Assembly: GCF_020911725.1 (NCBI RefSeq)
Contig: NZ_CP076620.1
Span: forward strand, 1,926,501-1,990,500
Direction of reading: 5' to 3'
DNA from: Clostridium cadaveris
GTDB taxonomy: Bacteria > Bacillota > Clostridia > Clostridiales > Clostridiaceae
DNA: 64,000 nucleotides
Made by a program: the position numbers and the translations under genes. Below are positions 19,338 through 27,266 of this stretch, piece by piece. Under the pieces are notes generated by a model. That model made no database searches and was not told the DNA's origin. It saw only the letters and a list, made by a program, of their open reading frames with translations. The stretch's first letter is position 1. Every line of letters begins with the position of its first letter.

Positions 19338-20323
19338 ACGCCCTCCTCACCACAGGTTATATATCCGATTTCGTAAGCTTTTTCTCCCATGGCTTGTAGC
19401 TCAGCTAAAACTTCGTCTTTTATGCTCTTATCAATACATACCATAAATCCTATACCCATATTGAAAGTATTGTACATATGATCTTTTTCAACACCCAAGT
19501 TCATCATGTATTTGAATATTTCTGGTATTTCATATGAATCTTTTAAGATCACTGCTGTCTTATTCTTTGGAAGCATTCTTGGAACATTTTCTATAAATCC
19601 GCCTCCAGTTATATGACACATAGCTTTAATTTTAAATTTTTCCATAAGCTTTTGAATTGGTTTTACATATATTCTAGTTGGTGTAAGAAGGATTTCTCCT
19701 AATGTTTTATCACCAAGCTTTTCATCTAAATCAGTTACAATCTTTCTAACTAATGAATATCCATTGGAGTGTACTCCTGAAGATGGGAGTCCTATTATTA
19801 CATCTCCCTCTTCTACCTCATGACCATCTATTATTTTATCTTTGTCAACTATCCCTACTGAAAAACCTGCAATATCATATTCTCCCTCTGGATAAAATCC
19901 TGGCATTTCTGCGGTCTCTCCCCCAACTAAAGCTGAGCCACTTTGAAGACATCCATCAGCTACCCCTTTAACAATATCGGATGCTACATTAGCTTCAAGT
20001 TTTCCGCAAGCTATATAGTCTAGAAAGAATAGAGGCTGTGCACCATGACATAATATATCATTTACACACATAGCAACACAATCTATTCCAACTGTATCGT
20101 ATTTATTCATTTTAAATGCTATTTCCAGCTTAGTTCCAACACCATCAGTTCCTGATATAAGAACAGGTTTTTTATATCCTTCTGGAAGCTCCATCATAGC
20201 TCCAAAAGAACCTATATGATTTAATACTAAAGGATTCATTGTACTTTTTGCATATCCTTTTATCAAATCAACAGCTCTGTAACCTTCTTCTATATTAACT
20301 CCAGCGTCTTTATATGTTATCAT
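19325..20323 (-). CDS. purM: Phosphoribosylformylglycinamidine cyclo-ligase (AIR synthetase)
   Basis: A 332-residue enzyme for step 5. The beginning TYKDAGVNIEEG is the PurM hallmark; SGTDGVGTK (about 57-65) and GGETAEMPGFY (about 135-145) bind nucleotide and metal; ITGGGFIENVPR lies near 240. It overlaps purN by 13 bases and follows purF after 18 bases. Full length for the family. Confidence 0.96.
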   Translation of the reverse strand: MITYKDAGVNIEEGYRAVDLIKGYAKSTMNPLVLNHIGSFGAMMELPEGYKKPVLISGTDGVGTKLEIAFKMNKYDTVGIDCVAMCVNDILCHGAQPLFFLDYIACGKLEANVASDIVKGVADGCLQSGSALVGGETAEMPGFYPEGEYDIAGFSVGIVDKDKIIDGHEVEEGDVIIGLPSSGVHSNGYSLVRKIVTDLDEKLGDKTLGEILLTPTRIYVKPIQKLMEKFKIKAMCHITGGGFIENVPRMLPKNKTAVILKDSYEIPEIFKYMMNLGVEKDHMYNTFNMGIGFMVCIDKSIKDEVLAELQAMGEKAYEIGYITCGEEGVCLK

Positions 20324-20341
20324 AATAAAACTCCTTACTTA

Positions 20342-21748
20342 TTAATCTATACTAGCTTCAAAAGGTGGTGCCACAGGGTATTCTCCATCAAAACATCCTA
20401 AGCAGAATCCTGATTCCTTATTAAATGCCTTTAGAATTCCTTCTATACTTAAATATCCTACTGTATCTGCTCCAATTATTTCTGCAATTTCATTTATTGA
20501 ATTATTTGCTCCTATAAGCTGACTTCTATAAGGAGTATCAATTCCAAAGTAACATGGATACTTAACTACTGGAGATGAAATTCTAAAATGAACTTCTTTA
20601 GCTCCGGCTTTTCTAAGAAGCTGAACTAGTTTTTTAGATGTTGTACCTCTAACTATAGAATCATCAATTAAAACTACTCTTTTACCCTGTACTACTGACT
20701 TTAATGGATTAAGCTTTAAAGCTACTGCCATTTCTCTCATTTCTTGAGTTGGTGCAATAAATGTTCGTCCAACATACTTATTTTTTACAAAAGCAGTTTC
20801 ATAAGGTATATTTGCAGCCTTTGCATAACCTACTGCAGCTGGTATTCCTGAATCCGGAACACCAACAACTATATCTGCATCTATTGGAGACTCCTCATAT
20901 AAAATTGCTCCAGCTCTTACCCTTGATTCATATACATTTATTCCATCTATTATGCTGTCAGGTCTTGCAAAATAAATGTATTCAAATGCACAAGTTCCAC
21001 AAGGTGCCTTTTCTACCGGATTAATACTCTTTATACCATTCTTATCAATGATTACTATTTCCCCTGGATTTACATCTCGTACAAATTCACCACCAATTGC
21101 ATCTAAAGCACAGCTTTCTGATGACAAAATATAACTATTTTTAACTTTTCCTATGCAAAGAGGTCTTATTCCATTAGTGTCTCTAACCCCTATAAGCTTA
21201 TCCTTTGTTAAAATAACTATGGCAAAGGAGCCTTTTACAACCTGCATTGCATTAAATATAGCTTTATCTATCCCTTTATTAGCATATCTAGCTATAAGTC
21301 CTAAGATAACTTCTGAATCAGTTGTGCTTTGAAAAATAAATCCGCATTCTTGTAGAAGATCTCTTAATGTGTCTGCATTAGTTAAATTCCCATTATGTGC
21401 TATGGCCATTGAGCCAAGTTTACCATGAGTTAAAAGCGGTTGTGCATTACACTTAAGACTGTCACCAGCTGTAGAATATCTTACATGTCCTATAGCAGCA
21501 CTACCTGTTAATTCATCGAGTATCTCTTCATCAAATACTTCTGTTACAAGTCCCATATCTTTATAAGAATGTATTTCTCCATCTCTAGCTACAGCAATAC
21601 CAGCACTTTCTTGTCCTCTGTGTTGAAGAGCATAAAGTCCATAATAAGTCATCTTAGATACTGGAAGATCATCATTGGATAGCACTCCAAATACCCCACA
21701 CTCTTCCTTTAACTTATCCTCTTCTAAATTTATTAACTCCCATGTCAT
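20342..21748 (-). CDS. purF: Amidophosphoribosyltransferase, Fe-S type with propeptide
   Basis: A 468-residue committed-step enzyme transferring glutamine amide nitrogen to PRPP. The nucleophile Cys17 in EECGVFG follows a 16-residue propeptide, as in Bacillus PurF, where cleavage exposes Cys. Four later cysteines (CGTC region, YPCYF, and the CLGC pair near the end) match the ligand pattern of the [4Fe-4S]-containing PurF type. The PRPP motif VLIDDSIVRGTTS is intact. It lies 15 bases after purC and 18 bases before purM. Confidence 0.96.
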   Translation of the reverse strand: MTWELINLEEDKLKEECGVFGVLSNDDLPVSKMTYYGLYALQHRGQESAGIAVARDGEIHSYKDMGLVTEVFDEEILDELTGSAAIGHVRYSTAGDSLKCNAQPLLTHGKLGSMAIAHNGNLTNADTLRDLLQECGFIFQSTTDSEVILGLIARYANKGIDKAIFNAMQVVKGSFAIVILTKDKLIGVRDTNGIRPLCIGKVKNSYILSSESCALDAIGGEFVRDVNPGEIVIIDKNGIKSINPVEKAPCGTCAFEYIYFARPDSIIDGINVYESRVRAGAILYEESPIDADIVVGVPDSGIPAAVGYAKAANIPYETAFVKNKYVGRTFIAPTQEMREMAVALKLNPLKSVVQGKRVVLIDDSIVRGTTSKKLVQLLRKAGAKEVHFRISSPVVKYPCYFGIDTPYRSQLIGANNSINEIAEIIGADTVGYLSIEGILKAFNKESGFCLGCFDGEYPVAPPFEASID

Positions 21749-21763
21749 ATATTAACCCTACCT

Positions 21764-22465
21764 TTATTTTTGTATTCTACTGAATATTTCCTTATAAGCT
21801 TCCTCTACATTTCCTAAGTCTCTTCTAAATCTGTCCTTATCTAACTTTTCTCCTGTTTCAGAGTCCCACAATCTACATGTATCTGGAGATATCTCATCTG
21901 CCAAATATATTTCACCCTTTAGTCTACCAAATTCAATCTTAAAGTCAACTAATGTAACTCCTTGCGCTGCAAAGAATTCTTTTAAAAGATTATTGATTTT
22001 GTCAGTCATAAAATATATTTCTTTTAGCTCTTCAAAAGTTGTAAGTCCTAATGCAACTGCATGATAATCATTTATTAGTGGATCTCCTAACTCATCATTC
22101 TTATAGCTTGTTTCAAAAACGGTAGTCTTTAAAGCTGTACCTTCTGGAACACCCAATCTCTTTGACATTGATCCTGCTGCTATATTTCTAACTATAACTT
22201 CTAGTGGAACTATTTCAACTCTCTTACATAACTGTTCTCTGTCATTCAATTTTTCTATAAAGTGAGTTCTTATTCCATTTTCTTTTAACATTTCAAATAT
22301 TATTGATGTTATACTGTTATTTAGAACACCCTTATTAGATATTTGGCCTTTCTTTTCGCCATTGAATGCTGTAGCATCATCTTTGTAGTAAACTATAACT
22401 TCATCAGCCTTATCTGTAGCATAAACTTTCTTTGCTTTTCCTTCATATAACATTTCTTTTTTCAT
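21764..22465 (-). CDS. purC: SAICAR synthase
   Basis: A 233-residue enzyme that condenses aspartate with CAIR, step 7. It begins [18 protein letters not shown], the family start with the GKAKKV nucleotide loop, and has VRNIAAGS and the C-terminal SPDTCRLWD motif. ATG 22465 is chosen because GGAGG lies eight bases before it; a TTG at 22480 upstream overlaps that site. It follows purE after 18 bases. Confidence 0.95.
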   Translation of the reverse strand: MKKEMLYEGKAKKVYATDKADEVIVYYKDDATAFNGEKKGQISNKGVLNNSITSIIFEMLKENGIRTHFIEKLNDREQLCKRVEIVPLEVIVRNIAAGSMSKRLGVPEGTALKTTVFETSYKNDELGDPLINDYHAVALGLTTFEELKEIYFMTDKINNLLKEFFAAQGVTLVDFKIEFGRLKGEIYLADEISPDTCRLWDSETGEKLDKDRFRRDLGNVEEAYKEIFSRIQK

Positions 22466-22483
22466 ATTTAATACCTCCAAAAT

Positions 22484-22960
22484 TTATAATTCTATTTCCC
22501 CATTGTTTTCTAAAAAAGTTTTCTTCATTTCTGTTCTAAAAGTTACTAGTCTTTCTTTTAATTCTGAATATTTTATAGCAAGCATTTCTACTGCTAGAAC
22601 TCCCGCATTATAACTGTTATCAATTCCAACTGTTGCTACTGGTATTGATTTAGGCATTTGTACAATTGAATATAAAGAATCTACTCCTTCTAATGCTCCG
22701 TTTATAGGAACTCCTATAACCGGAAGTATTGTTTGAGATGCTATAACACCTGGAAGATGAGCTGCGAGTCCTGCTCCTGCGATTATAACTTCAAATCCAT
22801 CTTTTTCTAAAGTATTCAAAGTAGCTGTTAATGCTTCTGGCACTCTATGTGCTGACAATACAAAGGCCTTATATTCCACCCCGAATTCTTTTAAAGCTTT
22901 TGCAGCCCCATTCATTTTTTCTGTATCTGACTTACTACCAAAAATTATTGCAACCTTCAT
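22484..22960 (-). CDS. purE: AIR / N5-CAIR carboxylase subunit PurE
   Basis: A 158-residue protein for step 6. It has the FGSKSDTEKM start, the SAHRVP motif near 43 and AGAGLAAHLPGVIAS. The later loop reads GVPINGALEGVDSLYSIVQM, not the more usual GVPVQSKAL form of class I enzymes. purK is not in this operon, so the gene might act as a class II (AIR carboxylase) enzyme, or purK may lie elsewhere; this is inference. It follows purL after 16 bases. Confidence 0.93.
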   Translation of the reverse strand: MKVAIIFGSKSDTEKMNGAAKALKEFGVEYKAFVLSAHRVPEALTATLNTLEKDGFEVIIAGAGLAAHLPGVIASQTILPVIGVPINGALEGVDSLYSIVQMPKSIPVATVGIDNSYNAGVLAVEMLAIKYSELKERLVTFRTEMKKTFLENNGEIEL

Positions 22961-22976
22961 AATTGACCTCCTAAAT

Positions 22977-25900
22977 CTATTTAGTAAAGTAATTTACTCC
23001 TGATAAGAATATCTTTGATTCATAGTCTCCTGGAATGTTTTTGTATAATCCATAACCAGATCTCTCATTATGTCCCATTTTTCCAAGGATTCTTCCATCT
23101 AAACTTGTTATGCCTTCAATTGCATAAATCGAACCATTAGGATTGTATGGCATCTCTTGTGCTACATTACCATTTAAATCCACATATTGAGTAGCTACTT
23201 GTCCATTTTTTATTAATTCATTAAGCATTTCTTCTGAAGCTACAAATCTTCCCTCTCCATGAGATATTGCTACAGAATTTATGTGACCTAGTTCTACTTC
23301 ATTAAACCAAGGAGAAACCTTAGAGACCACTTTAGTATTAACTATAGAACTCATATGTCTTCCTATATTATTAAATGTTAATGTTGGTGCACTTTCATCA
23401 ATATCTCTTATATCTCCATAAGGTAAAAGTCCAACTTTTATAAGTGCTTGGAATCCATTGCATATCCCAAGGATTAATCCATCTCTATTATTAATCAAAT
23501 CTAATATTTCCTCTTTTATAGCTGGATTTTTAAGAACATTTGCTATAAATTTCCCCGAACCATCTGGTTCATCTCCAGCACTAAATCCACCAGGAAGCAT
23601 AAGTATTTGACTGTTTTTAATAGCTTTTCTTAAAGCTTCTATAGATTCCTGCCATTGATTTTCTTTTATATTTTTAAATATTAGTATTTCTGCTTCTCCA
23701 CCAACCTTTTCAAAAGCTCTTTTACTGTCCTCTTCACAGTTTGTTCCTGGGAATGCTGGTATTATTATTTTTGGTGAAGCTTTCTTTAATCCTAGATAAG
23801 TTTTCTTTTGACCAATTTGACTTTTTATTTCTTTGGCTTCAACTTTTACATTATCCTTTGCTGGGAAGATACTATTTAGAGGTTTTTCCCAACAAGCTAT
23901 AAGTTCATCTAATGTTAATTTTAAATCTTTATATGTTATTTCTGCTTTATGTGTAGTTTCTGCGATTATTTCTAATTCTAGACCTTCATCCTTATTATTC
24001 TCTAATTCTACTAAGAAACATCCATATGCCTCTTTAAATAATTCTTTTTCATCTAAATTACTATGGATTGAAACGCCAATTTTATTTCCAAAAGCCATCT
24101 TAGAAAGACCCTCTGCAATTCCACCTTCTTTTAAGGTCATAGCACTTATGACAGTTTTGTTATCTATAAGCTTTTTAAGAAGTTCTAAGTTCTTTCTAAG
24201 TTCTTGGAAATCTATTATTCCTTCTGAGTCTTTTTTAGTCTTTATTAGGGCAATCTTTGAATTTGTACTTTTTAGTTCTTGAGAAACTACATTATCTACA
24301 TTTTCTAAAGCTACTGCAAAAGATATTAAAGTTGGTGGAACATCTATATCTTCAAAAGTTCCTGACATACTATCCTTTCCTCCAATAGCTCCAAGACCAA
24401 GCTCTAATTGAGCTTTTAATGCACCAAGTAATGCCGCAAAAGGCTTGCCCCATCTAGTTTCATCACTACCTAATCTTTCAAAGTACTCTTGAAAACTCAA
24501 ATATGCTTTCTTGTAGTCTCCTCCTAAAGCTGCTATTTTACATACACTTTCAACTACACTGTAAAGTGCTCCATGATATGGACTCCATTTAGATATATAT
24601 GGATTAAATCCATAAGTCATAATAGATGCTGTATGGCTTTCACCTCTAGTTACTGGCACTTTTATTGCAAGTCCTTGTGATGGAGTTAATCTATGCTTTC
24701 CTCCAAATGGCATAAGCACTGTTCTTGCTCCTATAGTTGAGTCAAAATTTTCAACCAATCCCTTTTGACTGCATACATTTAAATCCTCTAAAAGGTTTGT
24801 CCATCTTTCTTTAATAGAAAGTTTTTCTGATTCCTTATTGAAAAACCTTATTTGAGAAGGAGCTTTAACCTTAACCTTTGTATATGATTTTGCTCCATTT
24901 GTATTTAAAAAATTTCTATTTAAACTTACTATAGTTTTTCCTCTCCATGTCATAGTAAGAGTATTATCGCTAGTAACATCTGCTATTTTTGTACATTCAA
25001 GATTTTCTTCTAATGCTAAGTTTATAAATCTCTCAGCATCTTTTCCTTCAACAACCACAGCCATTCTTTCTTGTGATTCTGATATAGCAAGTTCTGTTCC
25101 ATCAAGGCCCTCATATTTTTTAGGAACTGCATCTAGGTTTATTACAAGTCCATCACAAAGTTCCCCAACGGCTACTGATACGCCACCTGCTCCAAAGTCA
25201 TTACATCTTTTTATCATTAATGAAGCTTCTTTATTTTTGAAAAATCTTTGTATCTTTCTTTCTTCAACTGGATTTCCCTTTTGAACTTCTGCACCACATA
25301 AATTTATAGATTCAGTGCTATGTTCCTTAGAGGATCCTGTAGCTCCACCGCAGCCGTCTCTTCCAGTTCTTCCACCTAATAAAAGTACTACATCTCCCTC
25401 TACAGGTTCTTCACGTCTCACGTTTTCTCTAGGTGCTACTCCAATAACTGCTCCTACTTCCATTCTCTTTGCTACATAGTCTTCATGATATATCTCAGAT
25501 ACTTCGCCTGTTGTTAAACCAATTTGATTTCCATAGGAAGAATATCCTTTAGCTGCTCCCTTAGTTATAACTCTTTGCGGAAGCTTTCCATCTAAAGTTT
25601 CAGAAATAGCTTTTCTTGGATCTGCGCTTCCTGTAACTCTCATGGCTCCATATACATAAGCTCTTCCTGATAACGGATCTCTTATAGCTCCTCCAAGACA
25701 AGTAGCTGCTCCTCCAAATGGTTCTATTTCTGTAGGATGGTTATGTGTTTCATTTTTAAATAATATTAAACTGTCTTCTATCTCTTCGCTGCTTTCAATT
25801 TTTGCTTTTATCGTACATGCATTTATCTCTTCGGATTCATCTAAATCTTTTAGATATCCTTTAGCTTTAAGTTCTTTAACTCCAATAGTCGCTATGTCCA

Positions 25901-26711
25901 TTAATGTAACATCTTTATGTTCACGTCCCAAATCTTTTCTTATATCTTTATATTTATTAAAAGTATCTATCAAATCTTTTGTGCTTGATTCGTCTTCTAT
26001 TTCGACATTTTCTATTATCGTTGAGAATGTTGTATGTCTGCAGTGATCAGACCAGTAAGTATCTAAAACTAAAATTTCTGTCTTTGTAGGATTTCTTTTT
26101 TCGTTTATAAAGTACTCTTGACACAATTTAAAATCTTCAAAAGTCATTGAAAGAGACATAGTGTCATAAACTTTTTTTAATTCTGACAAATCCATATCTA
26201 TTAATCCTTCTATAATCTCTACATCTTGAGGTTCATTCATTGAATCATCTACTTCACTGCTGAATATATCTGTCTCTCTTGAATCAACAGGATTTATGTA
26301 AAATTTCTTTATCTTATTTAAATCATCTTCATCTATATTTCCTAAAACAGCTACAACTTTAGCACATTTAACTTTTGATTTTTCTCCCTCTGATAAAAGC
26401 TCCATACACTGCTCAGCAGCATTAGCTCTTTGATCAAATTGTCCTGGAACAAATTCAACAGCAAAAGCTTTAAATCCATCTAAATCTATATTGTCTTCAT
26501 ATACCATGTCCACATTTTTTTCTGAAAATATAGCATTTTTGAAGCTTTCATACAATTTTTCATCTCTCATGCCTTGAATTATATATTTATTAATTATCCT
26601 TACTTTTTCTAATCCTTTTATATTTAAAACTTCTTTAAATTCGTTTAAAAGTCCATGACTCTCTACATCAAATCCATTTTTCTTTTCAACAAATAAAACC
26701 TTATTATTCAT
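22977..26711 (-). CDS. purL: Phosphoribosylformylglycinamidine synthase, single-chain type
   Basis: A 1244-residue fused enzyme for step 4, combining the PurS-like N-terminal part, the two synthetase lobes (HNHPTEIEPFGGAAT near 320-340; GGKDSMSGT near 785) and a C-terminal glutaminase with PAFPGTNCEEDS and the nucleophile Cys in ILGICNGFQALI. Many Firmicutes split these as purS, purQ and purL; the one-chain form is common in Clostridia. It is the first gene of the pur operon, 26 bases after the terminator of the purine riboswitch. Confidence 0.96.
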   Translation of the reverse strand: MNNKVLFVEKKNGFDVESHGLLNEFKEVLNIKGLEKVRIINKYIIQGMRDEKLYESFKNAIFSEKNVDMVYEDNIDLDGFKAFAVEFVPGQFDQRANAAEQCMELLSEGEKSKVKCAKVVAVLGNIDEDDLNKIKKFYINPVDSRETDIFSSEVDDSMNEPQDVEIIEGLIDMDLSELKKVYDTMSLSMTFEDFKLCQEYFINEKRNPTKTEILVLDTYWSDHCRHTTFSTIIENVEIEDESSTKDLIDTFNKYKDIRKDLGREHKDVTLMDIATIGVKELKAKGYLKDLDESEEINACTIKAKIESSEEIEDSLILFKNETHNHPTEIEPFGGAATCLGGAIRDPLSGRAYVYGAMRVTGSADPRKAISETLDGKLPQRVITKGAAKGYSSYGNQIGLTTGEVSEIYHEDYVAKRMEVGAVIGVAPRENVRREEPVEGDVVLLLGGRTGRDGCGGATGSSKEHSTESINLCGAEVQKGNPVEERKIQRFFKNKEASLMIKRCNDFGAGGVSVAVGELCDGLVINLDAVPKKYEGLDGTELAISESQERMAVVVEGKDAERFINLALEENLECTKIADVTSDNTLTMTWRGKTIVSLNRNFLNTNGAKSYTKVKVKAPSQIRFFNKESEKLSIKERWTNLLEDLNVCSQKGLVENFDSTIGARTVLMPFGGKHRLTPSQGLAIKVPVTRGESHTASIMTYGFNPYISKWSPYHGALYSVVESVCKIAALGGDYKKAYLSFQEYFERLGSDETRWGKPFAALLGALKAQLELGLGAIGGKDSMSGTFEDIDVPPTLISFAVALENVDNVVSQELKSTNSKIALIKTKKDSEGIIDFQELRKNLELLKKLIDNKTVISAMTLKEGGIAEGLSKMAFGNKIGVSIHSNLDEKELFKEAYGCFLVELENNKDEGLELEIIAETTHKAEITYKDLKLTLDELIACWEKPLNSIFPAKDNVKVEAKEIKSQIGQKKTYLGLKKASPKIIIPAFPGTNCEEDSKRAFEKVGGEAEILIFKNIKENQWQESIEALRKAIKNSQILMLPGGFSAGDEPDGSGKFIANVLKNPAIKEEILDLINNRDGLILGICNGFQALIKVGLLPYGDIRDIDESAPTLTFNNIGRHMSSIVNTKVVSKVSPWFNEVELGHINSVAISHGEGRFVASEEMLNELIKNGQVATQYVDLNGNVAQEMPYNPNGSIYAIEGITSLDGRILGKMGHNERSGYGLYKNIPGDYESKIFLSGVNYFTK

Positions 26712-26742
26712 ACTTACCTACCTTCCCAACTTATAAAATTCA

Positions 26743-26778
26743 TAAAAAATAACCAAGAGATATGGTATCCCTTGGTTA
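26743..26778 (-). terminator. purL: Riboswitch-associated terminator before purL
   Basis: Arms TAACCAAG(G/A)GATA and their complement with a short loop, followed on the minus strand by six T, just upstream of the purL start. With the aptamer upstream it forms a transcription-attenuation switch: ligand binding would favour termination. Confidence 0.85.
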
Positions 26779-26803
26779 AAGCACATCAAACTTACCCCAT
26801 AGA

Positions 26804-26876
26804 ATATCCATAGATAGGAAATTTACGGTTCCCTCGTAGAAACTTCTCAACCTTATTATGAGAATTATATAGATAT
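26804..26876 (-). promoter_or_regulatory. Purine riboswitch (guanine-class) with a variant core
   Basis: On the minus strand the leader has the purine aptamer landmarks: P1 (ATATCTATA with TATGGATAT), J1/2 ATAAT, P2 TTCTCA/TGAGAA with an AATAAGG loop, J2/3 AGTTTCTAC, L3 CCGTAAA and a P3 of AGGGAA/TTTCCT. The specificity base before P1 is C (26813), as in guanine sensors. The core differs: one extra G follows J2/3 and the usual GA before the specificity C is replaced by a longer TAT-type join. It controls purL-purD through the terminator below. Confidence 0.85.
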
Positions 26877-26892
26877 TAATTTCTTTATCTTC

Positions 26893-26921
26893 AAAATACC
26901 ATTCTGCAGAATATTTGTCAA
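26893..26921 (-). promoter_or_regulatory. Promoter of the pur operon
   Basis: Minus strand TTGACA (26916-26921) and TATTTT (26893-26898) with 17 bases between. Transcription would start just upstream of the riboswitch. Confidence 0.7.
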
Positions 26922-26938
26922 CATTATTTCGTTTTTTT

Positions 26939-26972
26939 AACATATAATTCGTACATATACGAATTATATGTT
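26939..26972. repeat. Perfect 34-base palindrome upstream of the pur promoter
   Basis: AACATATAATTCGT and its exact complement around ACATAT. It lies just behind the pur -35 box. It could be an operator, or on the plus strand a weak terminator. No regulator is assigned. Confidence 0.5.
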
Positions 26973-27002
26973 TTAAATTTCTTTCATTACTTCGTAATTT
27001 GT

Positions 27003-27036
27003 ACAAAAAAACGCTGCTAATTAAATTATAGCAGCA
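27003..27036 (-). terminator. Intrinsic terminator below the upstream structured element
   Basis: Minus strand GCTGCTATAA...TTAGCAGC hairpin followed by seven T. No gene lies between it and the pur promoter, which suggests a leader-type attenuator or the end of a short RNA. Confidence 0.7.
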
Positions 27037-27040
27037 AAGA

Positions 27041-27108
27041 ATAAAATAAATATCCCTACGTAGCCATTAAGGCTATTATTATTTTATCCTCATATATAGA
27101 GATTTATT
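27041..27108 (-). ncRNA. Unassigned structured RNA element, partly TPP-riboswitch-like
   Basis: On the minus strand, AATAAATCTC can pair with GGGATATTTATT, closing a loop that holds a small TAGCC/GGCTA hairpin followed by CGTAGGGA. That last stretch equals the 3' core of TPP riboswitches, but the 5' half (CTGAGA, GGGG) is at best degenerate. A terminator follows within ten bases. It may be a decayed riboswitch, an unknown one, or a small RNA. Confidence 0.35.
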
Positions 27109-27266
27109 CCTTTCTTATAAAATGTACTATAAAATTAATTTTCTAGTTTATTGAATATTATATTTTATATTAACTATGTTTCACTTTTTATACAGTTAAT
27201 TATATAATAAAATAAGATTATATACACAAACTAAAGTAGACATTTATTAATAGTTGAGGTGATTTT

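Noticed and set aside
26776-27006. A 76-codon open frame on the minus strand over the pur leader
   Set aside because: It overlaps the purine aptamer, promoter and palindrome, has no ribosome site and no recognisable protein features.
27041-27108. A clear TPP riboswitch call
   Set aside because: Only the CGTAGGGA end matches; the conserved 5' half is absent and no thiamine gene follows, so it is reported as unassigned.
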